NCBI GenBank assembly: GCA_019912315.1
Contig: JAIOJA010000037.1
Span: forward strand, 1 to 64,000
Origin: Planctomycetota bacterium
GTDB taxonomy: Bacteria > Planctomycetota > UBA8742 > UBA2392
Direction of reading: 5' to 3'
DNA length: 64,000 nucleotides
Numbering within the stretch: position 1 is the stretch's first letter; every line of letters begins with the position of its first letter. The translations under genes were made by a program, and so were the position numbers. The notes beneath the pieces are model-generated. The model was not told the origin of the DNA and searched no databases. It saw nothing but the letters and a program-made list of their open reading frames with translations. This document shows positions 17,837 to 24,992 of this stretch, in pieces.

Positions 17837-18518
17837 TCTTCACCCCCTGCGCGGGTGCCTTCACGAAGCGCTTCAGTTTGTCACGCAGCTTTTTCTCGGC
17901 GTAGTAGACACGCGACTTCACCGTTCCAAGCGGAATCTCAAGTGCCTCCGCTATCTCGCTGTAGGTCATGCCCTGATAGAAACTCATGACCAGCACCAGC
18001 CGGTGCATCGGGTCAAGGTCCAGCAGTCCGCTGCGCACGCCGTCCTCTATTTCGCGTTTTTCGGCTTTCGTGTCCGGCGCTTCTTCCTTGCCTGCGGCCA
18101 TTTCCTCGATCAGTTGGACCGGACGGACGGCCGCGTAACGCCCACTGGTTGTGGCGCGCGGGTCGTTTTCGGACAGCGCGTCCACGCGCCCGGAATCAAG
18201 CAGACTGTCACTCTCGATGTCGACGGCCCGGCGCACCGATTTGCGGCGGGCTTCCAGGTCGATCCAGCAGTTACGTCCGATGCGGTAGACCCAACTGGAG
18301 ACTTTCAGGTCGTCGCGGAAGGTCATTGCCCCGCGCCACACCCGCATGAAGGTCTCCTGAAGCAGGTCCTCGGCGCGCCCGTCGTCCCATGAAAGGCGGT
18401 AAAACAACGCGTAGATGCGGCGGTAGTACTTGTAGAACAGTTGCTCAAACGCCTCCATGTTGCCTCGTTTGATTGAGGCCATGAGCTTGCGGTCCTGGTT
18501 TTCGGAGGCCGTTGCCAT
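17829..18518 (-). CDS. ECF-type RNA polymerase sigma factor
   Basis: Sigma region 2 (FEQLFYKYYRRIYALFYRLSWDD, then AEDLLQETFMRVWRG) and region 4 (RLVLVMSFYQGMTYSEIAEALEIPLGTVKSRVYYAEKKLR) are clear. The linker between them is long (about 75 residues, acidic), more than in most ECF factors. The ATG at 18518 is chosen because GGAG precedes it at good spacing; the frame is open to an ATG at 18539 that lacks one. It is followed, with overlap, by its likely FecR-like anti-sigma and then a large membrane protein. A candidate ECF-type promoter lies upstream (18543-18570), suggesting autoregulation. Confidence 0.93.
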   Translation of the reverse strand: MATASENQDRKLMASIKRGNMEAFEQLFYKYYRRIYALFYRLSWDDGRAEDLLQETFMRVWRGAMTFRDDLKVSSWVYRIGRNCWIDLEARRKSVRRAVDIESDSLLDSGRVDALSENDPRATTSGRYAAVRPVQLIEEMAAGKEEAPDTKAEKREIEDGVRSGLLDLDPMHRLVLVMSFYQGMTYSEIAEALEIPLGTVKSRVYYAEKKLRDKLKRFVKAPAQGVKNA

Positions 18519-18542
18519 GCTGCTCCGTGCAATGTGCAAAAC

Positions 18543-18570
18543 TAATACGCGCCGCGGTGGCCCACGGTTC
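18543..18570 (-). promoter_or_regulatory. candidate ECF-type promoter of the sigma operon
   Basis: On the minus strand GAACC (18570-18566) is separated by 16 bases from CGTATTA (18549-18543), which fits the general shape of ECF promoters (GAAC-type -35, CGT-type -10). It lies 25-52 bases before the sigma start codon. The match is by eye only. Confidence 0.3.
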
Positions 18571-18671
18571 GCGTAAATCCAAGATCACATCCAATTTAGG
18601 CCTTCCGTCCGCCATCCACAAGCGCCCTGACGTGCTTGACGGCACAGTCCACGGGGGCTTTCATAGTCCTC

Positions 18672-19391
18672 ATGAAACTGTTATTCCGCCTGATTGGGCT
18701 GTCTCTGCTGCTTGTAGCGACTGTGGTCGCTACCGCCGGAATCAAGGCCCAGCTTTCCGACCACCTTCCAGCGCCCAGCTACGTCAACGCCGTCAGCTAC
18801 AAGGATGGCGACTGGAAGTGGAGCGAGGCGAAACAGGGCACTGTTAAAGGAAGGGCCACTTTCAGTGCCCGCCGCCCACAGCAGCCCCTGGTGATATATC
18901 TGGTTCGAATCGGCGATGACGGCAAGCCCACGGAGCAAGGGCTGTTCGACGCGCCTGCCACACTGGATGTCAGCCAGCAGGGTGGGAAGTTCGAGCCCCC
19001 GTTTGCTGTGCTGGTGCGCAAACAGAGCGTGAAGTTTCTGAACGACGAGGAAAAAGAGATCAGCCACAACGTCTACTTCCTCGGCGATATCGAGGCCGAC
19101 CTGGGCATCTTCGATCAGGGCGACAGTCGCGAGCACGAATTCAAAGAAGCCGGGGAAGTCAGCGTCCATTGCAGCATTCACAAGCGCATGGACGCCAAGT
19201 TCTACGTTGCACCCAGCCCTGCCTACGCCGTAGTCGAGGCAGACGACAGCAGCTTCGAGATCAAAGGCGTGCCGGCAGGGCGTTACAGACTCCACACCTG
19301 GCAGAAGCAGAAGCGGTTTAAGGATTTCGAAACCACGGTAGAGGTGACGGACGGCGGAACAGCCAACGTGACCGTGGAGATGAAGCGATGA
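18672..19391 (+). CDS. exported cupredoxin-like protein with C-terminal carboxypeptidase-regulatory-like domain
   Basis: A signal sequence (MKLLFRLIGLSLLLVATVVAT) leads into a domain with a full set of type 1 copper ligands in the correct order: His132 (EISHNVYF), then Cys167, His170 and Met173 in the motif VHCSIHKRM. The C-terminal region (SSFEIKGVPAGRYRLHTWQ) is a carboxypeptidase-regulatory-like beta sandwich. The arrangement is that of MauL-like / plastocyanin-like periplasmic proteins, so it probably binds copper and carries electrons or senses copper (inference). The start at 18672 gives a clean signal peptide; the frame could open at a TTG at 18636. Its stop overlaps the next start by ATGA, so the genes are translationally coupled. 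It is divergent from the ECF sigma operon. Confidence 0.82.
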   Translation: MKLLFRLIGLSLLLVATVVATAGIKAQLSDHLPAPSYVNAVSYKDGDWKWSEAKQGTVKGRATFSARRPQQPLVIYLVRIGDDGKPTEQGLFDAPATLDVSQQGGKFEPPFAVLVRKQSVKFLNDEEKEISHNVYFLGDIEADLGIFDQGDSREHEFKEAGEVSVHCSIHKRMDAKFYVAPSPAYAVVEADDSSFEIKGVPAGRYRLHTWQKQKRFKDFETTVEVTDGGTANVTVEMKR

Positions 19392-20161
19392 ATCGGATTC
19401 AGCTTCTTCTCGTTGGCCTCGCCCTCACGGCGATTTCAGGCTGTGCCAGCGCGCCTTCGTACCCGCCGCCGAAAGCGGACAGCGGGCAGATTCTCGTACA
19501 GTTGAACGGCAAAGCAAAAGAAGGCGTCGGCGGGCCCAAGCGCGAAACCGTCGAGCAGGAATATTCCCGTACCCGCGAAAGCGTGGAACAAGGCAAAGCC
19601 TTCGAACGCGTGGACTACGAAGAGCTTGAAGAAGTCATCGTTGTTGTCAGTTCGGGTTTGCCGATACTGGAAGACACGCCGATAACGGATAAGGCGACCG
19701 TGACCCTCACAGTCAACGGAGATGGCTTCGATCGGTCGCAGGTGGTATCGGGGCCACTGTCCGTTTTCCGAAAAGTGCTGTCGGGCATCAGGATTCGAAA
19801 CGAACTTGATCATCCGTTGCTCATCTATGGATTCAGCAAAGACGGGGATTCTTTCGAAGTCGAGGTGCCGGCCAACGGCGAGGCTCAGGCGAACGTGATC
19901 CAAGCCGGGATCTACGAAGTCTACTGTGAGCAAGACGAATCGATGTCCTGTGTCTGGCATGCAGTCACCCGCGGAAAGGTGTGGTCAGGGCCCTCGGACG
20001 AACAGGCATTCTTTGACCGGCTTCCGGCAGGCACATACGAGGTACTCGTGTACCCACCGCGTCTGCCCGTTTGGTCGAGAACTATCACTGTGACAGCCGG
20101 CAAACGCGAAACCGTAACCGCCGACCTCACTGTCAACGACCTGCCTAAAGTGGGTGAATGA
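19388..20161 (+). CDS. lipoprotein, degenerate paralog of the preceding cupredoxin
   Basis: A lipoprotein signal ends at ISGC (residue 19). The C-terminal half can be aligned by eye with the upstream cupredoxin: a conserved His (ELDHPLLIYGF), then VYCEQDESM where the upstream protein has VHCSIHKRM, then FDRLPAGTYEVLVY in the place of IKGVPAGRYRLHTW. The CxxHxxM copper motif has become CxxDxxM, so copper binding is probably lost or changed. The start overlaps the upstream stop (ATGA) and the stop overlaps the cyclase start (ATGA), so the three genes form one coupled operon. It could be a sensor partner of the cyclase. Function unproven. Confidence 0.75.
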   Translation: MNRIQLLLVGLALTAISGCASAPSYPPPKADSGQILVQLNGKAKEGVGGPKRETVEQEYSRTRESVEQGKAFERVDYEELEEVIVVVSSGLPILEDTPITDKATVTLTVNGDGFDRSQVVSGPLSVFRKVLSGIRIRNELDHPLLIYGFSKDGDSFEVEVPANGEAQANVIQAGIYEVYCEQDESMSCVWHAVTRGKVWSGPSDEQAFFDRLPAGTYEVLVYPPRLPVWSRTITVTAGKRETVTADLTVNDLPKVGE

Positions 20162-22188
20162 GTCTTCGCTACAAGGCGCTGATTGCCGTGGTTGTGCTGG
20201 TCGCATTCCTGACCGGCTTCCTTGTGGTAAGCAGCAGCACGCTGTTCGAGAAAGACGCCCGCGAGCGCATCAACGAGGACCTGCAAAAAGACCAGCGCAT
20301 CCTCGACGAGCGCATCACCTTCTCGGCCGAGATCTCCAAGCAGGGCATGCGCGCCGCGGCCGCCGACCAGGGGATTGTCGAGTTCATCCGGGATTCCCGC
20401 TTCGGTGATCTCGGTGACAACCTTATTCGATTCGCCCCGGACTGGCGCCGCGATGCCGGCGCCGAAATCGCCATCTTTGCGGTCGATGTATTCACCGCAG
20501 AAGATCGAAACGCGACGGTGCTGGCCAAGGTCACGGAAGATCTTCTGATCGTCTGCTTCAACACGGAAACCGAGGCGGACCAGGGCCGAATCATGCAGGA
20601 CCCGGAGTTGCTGAAGTTCATGCGCGACTTCTTTCAGCCGGCCTGGGACGCGGGTACGGCCAAAGACCTGCCGACCTCCAAGGCAGCCGTCCTGCCCGTC
20701 GCGGGCAAAGTTTACCTTGTCGTGCAGAACTACCTGTGGGTCAGTATCCAGGCGATGGAGCCGGTGGGGGTTGGCGTTGTCCTGACCGAGCTGTCGCGCG
20801 ACTGGTTGCTGCGCAGCGCGGACGATGAGGATCCCGATGATATTGAAAAGATCATCTTCACAGGCGACGCCGTTGCTTCCTCTACCCTGGACGAGCATCA
20901 GCAGGCGGAGGAGATCGTCCAGCACGCCCGCGACTCCGGCATGATCAAGGAAGACCACGTGCGGCGCGACTTCGAATTTGAGGTCGACGGGGAAACCTAC
21001 CTCGGCGTGGCCTTCAGCAGCACTCTGTCGCCGCAGGACATGCCGAACCGCCCGGGCTTTGTGGCATTCAAGAGCCTCGACAAGGAGCTGCAGCCATTTG
21101 TGGAGCTGCGGCAACAGGTGTTTCTGATCGGCGCGGGACTGGGTCTGCTGGCGGCCGTCCTAGCGTACTTCGGGGCCTATCTCGTGATTCGCAAACTGCG
21201 ACGCCTTGAGATTGCCACCACTCACATCAGAGAAGGAAAGTTCGACACGCAGGTTCGCATTCGCGGTCGCGACGAGTTGGCCAAGCTTGGCAAAGCTTTC
21301 AACGACATGACCCACGGGCTGAAGGCCCTGGGCATGTACACACACGACACTCTGGCCCGCAGTGTGATGGACAACCCGGCCTTGCTGGGAACCACCAGTA
21401 CACGCGAAGAGGGCAGCATTTTCTTCAGCGATATCAAAGGCTTCACCAGCATCAGCGAAGGCATGAGTGCCGAAGACTTGACGAGTCAACTGAACGAGTA
21501 CTTCGCGGCCCTTGGGACGAAGCTGAAAGACGAACGCGGCTACGTCGACAAGTTCATTGGCGATTCGATCATGGCCTTCTGGGGCCCGCCCTTCGTAAAG
21601 GAAGGCGACTACGCCGTGCGCGCCTGTGCGACCGCCATTGAGTCGTTCAAGGTTGCGGCCCGTCTGCGCGAAGAGTGGGGCAGGCAGAACAAGCCCCTGT
21701 TTTACCAGCGCATTGGAATCGCGACCGGCGAAGTCGTGGTCGGCAACATCGGCACGGATACGAAGAAGAATTTCACCGTCATCGGCGACAGTGTGAACCT
21801 TGCCAGCCGCCTTGAAGGAGCGAACAAACTGTACGGAACGGAAATTCTTACTGACGAGCGGACGTTTGAACTGGCGAAGGCGTTCGTGCTCTTTCGCGAA
21901 GTAGACCAGATCAGGGTCGTCGGAAAGAACAGGCCTGTGCGGGTGTTCGAGCCCTTTGCGCTGGTGGGTGGCGAGACGGCCGTGTACGCCACGCAGTTCA
22001 CGGGCTATGAGCAAGCCTTGGTGCACTATCGCGCGCGCGAGTTTTCCCAGGCCGTGGACACGCTGGTTAAGTTCCTGGAAGCACTCCCGAACGACGGCCC
22101 CGGCAACTGGCTGCTGGAGAAGTGTCGCGAGCTTCAGGGATACACGCCGGAGAACTGGGAACCGGTCACGATCGCGACCAGCAAGTGA
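20158..22188 (+). CDS. membrane adenylate/guanylate cyclase with extracytoplasmic sensor
   Basis: This is a class III nucleotide cyclase. Membrane segments at about 7-27 and 321-342 enclose a 290-residue periplasmic sensor region; a HAMP domain follows (about 343-395) and then the catalytic domain (about 418-605). The two metal-binding Asp are in FFSDIKGFTSISEGM (425) and FIGDSIMAFWG (469), and the transition-state region NFTVIGDSVNLASRLE is intact. Substrate choice between ATP and GTP cannot be settled by eye, though Lys in YVDKFIGD fits adenylate cyclases. The C-terminal 70 residues form a short helical tail. It is the last gene of the coupled trio with the two cupredoxin-like proteins, which may supply its signal. 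Confidence 0.9.
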   Translation: MSLRYKALIAVVVLVAFLTGFLVVSSSTLFEKDARERINEDLQKDQRILDERITFSAEISKQGMRAAAADQGIVEFIRDSRFGDLGDNLIRFAPDWRRDAGAEIAIFAVDVFTAEDRNATVLAKVTEDLLIVCFNTETEADQGRIMQDPELLKFMRDFFQPAWDAGTAKDLPTSKAAVLPVAGKVYLVVQNYLWVSIQAMEPVGVGVVLTELSRDWLLRSADDEDPDDIEKIIFTGDAVASSTLDEHQQAEEIVQHARDSGMIKEDHVRRDFEFEVDGETYLGVAFSSTLSPQDMPNRPGFVAFKSLDKELQPFVELRQQVFLIGAGLGLLAAVLAYFGAYLVIRKLRRLEIATTHIREGKFDTQVRIRGRDELAKLGKAFNDMTHGLKALGMYTHDTLARSVMDNPALLGTTSTREEGSIFFSDIKGFTSISEGMSAEDLTSQLNEYFAALGTKLKDERGYVDKFIGDSIMAFWGPPFVKEGDYAVRACATAIESFKVAARLREEWGRQNKPLFYQRIGIATGEVVVGNIGTDTKKNFTVIGDSVNLASRLEGANKLYGTEILTDERTFELAKAFVLFREVDQIRVVGKNRPVRVFEPFALVGGETAVYATQFTGYEQALVHYRAREFSQAVDTLVKFLEALPNDGPGNWLLEKCRELQGYTPENWEPVTIATSK

Positions 22189-22247
22189 ACGAATCGCGGG
22201 AACCAGTGAATCACGTTGTGCGTCTAGTTGCTGAAGGGATCAGAGCC

Positions 22248-23372
22248 ATGACGCTCAGCGATGCACAACAGGAACTGCTTCACGCCTGGGTTGATGGTGA
22301 GACAACCGCCGTGGAAGCACATGTGGTCGCCGGAGTTCTTACCACCCCCGCCACCGCTCAAGATGCCGCAGAATACATCCGCGAACTCAAGCGCGTTCGC
22401 GAACTGCTTGCGACACACGGCGGCGTGCCCGCACCGGAGGGGCTAACCGAGCGCGTGCGGCAGGCGCTGCGCAAGGATCGCCCCGAAGATGCCCCGCTGC
22501 TCCGATTTCCCATCACCAACTGGCGCACGGCCCTTGTCGCGGCGGCGGCGGTCGTTGTTGTCGCGCTGGCGCTGGTGTTCGCGCCGCCGACCGGCCAGAC
22601 CGTAGCGCTTCCAGAGGTTGCCTCGATTGCGCCGCCGGCCGCCGCGCCCGACCAGCACGGTGACAACGGTAGCGCGCCGCAGGATCGCGGAGGCGCGCCG
22701 AGCGAGACCAAGCCGGAAGACACTGCGCCGCCGCCTGCGCCTTCGCGCGACGAGTACGAGCGGGCAGCGCCGGGCGTGCTGCGTCTGGACAAAGGGTATG
22801 ACGCGCCCCTTGAGGTCAGCATCAATATGAATCGCTCGCGCCGCGCCGGCGTGCTGCAGGTGTACAACGACATGCTGGTGGTAGGCAGTCTTCATGGCGA
22901 CGCGCGACTGCTTGATGAGGGCTCGTCAGGCGGTGACTGGAACGACGGTGACGACTTCGCGGGCTACGACTTCAGCGTGTATGATGGCGTGGAAATTGAC
23001 GTACCGTCTGAACGTCTTCCCGGGCTGCTGTCCGCTCTGAACCGCATGACCAACGACCAGGGGTACGGCGAGGTGATTCTGCCCGGCTACATGCGCGCGG
23101 AGGTTGGAACCCTGAGCACTGAGGTTCACGCGCTGCAATCCGCAACGAATGATCTCGCGTTCACGGGTGACAGCGGCAAGGAAAGCGCGGCCGGCGCCCA
23201 GGGCTACCTTCCGAACGACGTGCAGCGCGAAAGCCTGCGCCGCCTCGCCGATGACCTCGACGCCGTGAAACTGGACGCGCGCCTTTCCCGCCTGCTGGAT
23301 GATGACGAAACAGACACGCGCCATATGGCGGCCGTATCTCGTAAAGTCAAACTTGTCATACACTTGCGCTGA
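22248..23372 (+). CDS. anti-sigma-like single-pass membrane protein (tandem copy A)
   Basis: The start at 22248 (MTLSDAQQELLHAWVDGE) follows an AAGGGA-type site. The N-terminal 80 residues resemble the cytoplasmic part of membrane anti-sigma factors (DGETTAVEAHVVAGVL), without a zinc-binding His/Cys set. A membrane segment follows at about 93-111 (ALVAAAAVVVVALALVFAP), then a Pro/Ala/Asp-rich linker and a C-terminal domain with GDARLLDE ... VEIDVPSERLPGLLSALNRM ... DQGYGEV and the closing KVKLVIHLR. The same architecture and motifs recur in the next gene, so the pair arose by duplication. No sigma gene is adjacent. The partner and signal are unknown. Confidence 0.75.
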   Translation: MTLSDAQQELLHAWVDGETTAVEAHVVAGVLTTPATAQDAAEYIRELKRVRELLATHGGVPAPEGLTERVRQALRKDRPEDAPLLRFPITNWRTALVAAAAVVVVALALVFAPPTGQTVALPEVASIAPPAAAPDQHGDNGSAPQDRGGAPSETKPEDTAPPPAPSRDEYERAAPGVLRLDKGYDAPLEVSINMNRSRRAGVLQVYNDMLVVGSLHGDARLLDEGSSGGDWNDGDDFAGYDFSVYDGVEIDVPSERLPGLLSALNRMTNDQGYGEVILPGYMRAEVGTLSTEVHALQSATNDLAFTGDSGKESAAGAQGYLPNDVQRESLRRLADDLDAVKLDARLSRLLDDDETDTRHMAAVSRKVKLVIHLR

Positions 23373-23486
23373 TTTCGCCGATTGCCGCGAATTTTCCCCG
23401 CGAGGCGGAACCAGATTGCCCCGATTGCCGTCATACAAGTACGGTGGAACCCCTTCCGCCGTGTGGCAGAAAAGTAAGGTGAGGCA

Positions 23487-24893
23487 ATGCACGACCCCTT
23501 GAATGAATCCCAGCGCGAGTTGCTGTCCGCTTTTCTCGACGGTGAGGTCACCGACGCGGAGAAGCAGGTTGCCGTTGAGCTACTGAAGCGTGAAGACGCG
23601 CGCAACTACCTTGATTCACTGCGCGCCACCGCCGCACTCGTCACGAACAACGCTCCTGTGCGCGCCCCGGTCGGCTTGTCCGGGCGCGTAATGAACAGTC
23701 TGAAGAACGACTTCAAACAATCCGTGGACCCGGGCTCCGAGCCTTTCACCGCGATTCCGCGTATTAGTTGGCAGGCGCCGATCTGGGCGGCGGCGGCTGT
23801 GGTAATCGTCAGCGTCGCGATCATGTTCGCCCCGGGACTGTTCAACAGTAAGCCAGAGTCAAGCTCGATCGCGCGGGATGTGCTGGACAACCTGCCGACC
23901 GGAGCCCCCGTTGTAGATGGCGAACCGTCTGATCAGGGTCCCGTATCGGAGTTCGGGCGCGAGCTCGAGCTTGAGAAGTTGTCCGAAAGCGAGCGCGAAC
24001 TAGGCGAGAATCTGCACAGTGCCGCATCGCCGGAGCATGCCGCGGCCGATGAAGTCACGAACGATGCGTCCGAGCCCGCCGTCAACAGCCGTGCCCGCCG
24101 TGCCGGCGCGCCGAAAGGTGCTGGTGACGATGACTTGCGCAAGGAGAGCGCCGAGGAACGCGGCAAGAACGCGGGCGAAAAGAAAGAAGACTCCAAGACC
24201 GAAGGCGGCGAATGGGACGGTGTCGGCACCGGCGGTGGCGGCCGCGCAAAGGCCGGCAAGGGCGACAAGGATAAGGATCACACCGGGGGAGAAACACCTC
24301 CGCCTGCCGTACCCTCACCTCCGGCCAATCGTGACGGCGGCGACGATCAAGCGGATGATCCCAACACGGACTCTTCCCGCAGGGAGCTCGACCGCGCCGC
24401 CGACGAGGAGGAAGAGGACCAGCAGCCCCGGCGGAATCAGGCCCCGAAGGGGGATGCCGCCCCCGGTGATCAGGCGCCGGAACAGCAGCCGTCGACCATT
24501 GAGTTGAGCCTGACCGAAGGCGCGACTCTGGCTGCGCAGACCGACGTGCTCTGGATCAGCAAACTGTACGGCGACGCCAGACTCGACGACGCCGACAACG
24601 AAGTTGAAAGTGTGGAAGTTGAGGTTGACGCCGACAAGTTGCCCGAGTTGATGGCGGCCCTGCGAAAGCTGGCCGTGGACCAGGGCTACGGCAGCGTCGA
24701 AGGCGGAGCAACCCATGATGCCCTCAAGGCGCCTGCCGACGACGCCCGCGAGCCCGAAGAATCAGCGGACAGTGCCGGCGCGGCACACCGCATTTCCGGC
24801 TATCTGCCCACGGACGATGCTTCCGGGCGTGAGGACCAGGCGCTGAAGTCCGAGAGCAGCGGGAAGGTCCGCGTCGTCATCCGGTTGAATTAG
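23487..24893 (+). CDS. anti-sigma-like single-pass membrane protein (tandem copy B)
   Basis: This is a paralog of the preceding gene. The N-terminal region NESQRELLSAFLDGEVTDAEKQVAVELLKREDARNYL, shown here only as the motif LLSAFLDGEVTDAE, is typical of membrane anti-sigma factors but lacks zinc ligands. A membrane segment lies at about 95-113 (APIWAAAAVVIVSVAIMF). A long, highly charged, low-complexity periplasmic linker (about 150-330; Gly/Lys/Asp/Glu rich) separates it from the C-terminal domain with GDARLDD, VEVEVDADKLPELMAAL, DQGYGSV and the closing KVRVVIRLN. A GTGAGG-type site precedes the ATG. A strong terminator follows at 24935. Function inferred only from architecture. Confidence 0.75.
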   Translation: MHDPLNESQRELLSAFLDGEVTDAEKQVAVELLKREDARNYLDSLRATAALVTNNAPVRAPVGLSGRVMNSLKNDFKQSVDPGSEPFTAIPRISWQAPIWAAAAVVIVSVAIMFAPGLFNSKPESSSIARDVLDNLPTGAPVVDGEPSDQGPVSEFGRELELEKLSESERELGENLHSAASPEHAAADEVTNDASEPAVNSRARRAGAPKGAGDDDLRKESAEERGKNAGEKKEDSKTEGGEWDGVGTGGGGRAKAGKGDKDKDHTGGETPPPAVPSPPANRDGGDDQADDPNTDSSRRELDRAADEEEEDQQPRRNQAPKGDAAPGDQAPEQQPSTIELSLTEGATLAAQTDVLWISKLYGDARLDDADNEVESVEVEVDADKLPELMAALRKLAVDQGYGSVEGGATHDALKAPADDAREPEESADSAGAAHRISGYLPTDDASGREDQALKSESSGKVRVVIRLN

Positions 24894-24934
24894 AGGCGCG
24901 AGGAGTTCAGGGCGCGTAGCCCGCGTGATTAGTG

Positions 24935-24971
24935 AACGGGACAGGCGCGATGGCGTCTGTCCTGTTTCATT
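24935..24971 (+). terminator. Rho-independent terminator after the anti-sigma-like pair
   Basis: A 14-bp stem with two G-U pairs (AACGGGACAGGCGC against GCGTCTGTCCTGTT, loop GATG) is followed by TCATTT. It ends transcription of the tandem anti-sigma-like genes before glnE. Confidence 0.75.
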
Positions 24972-24992
24972 TGGCCGGTTTACACTTGCCCC

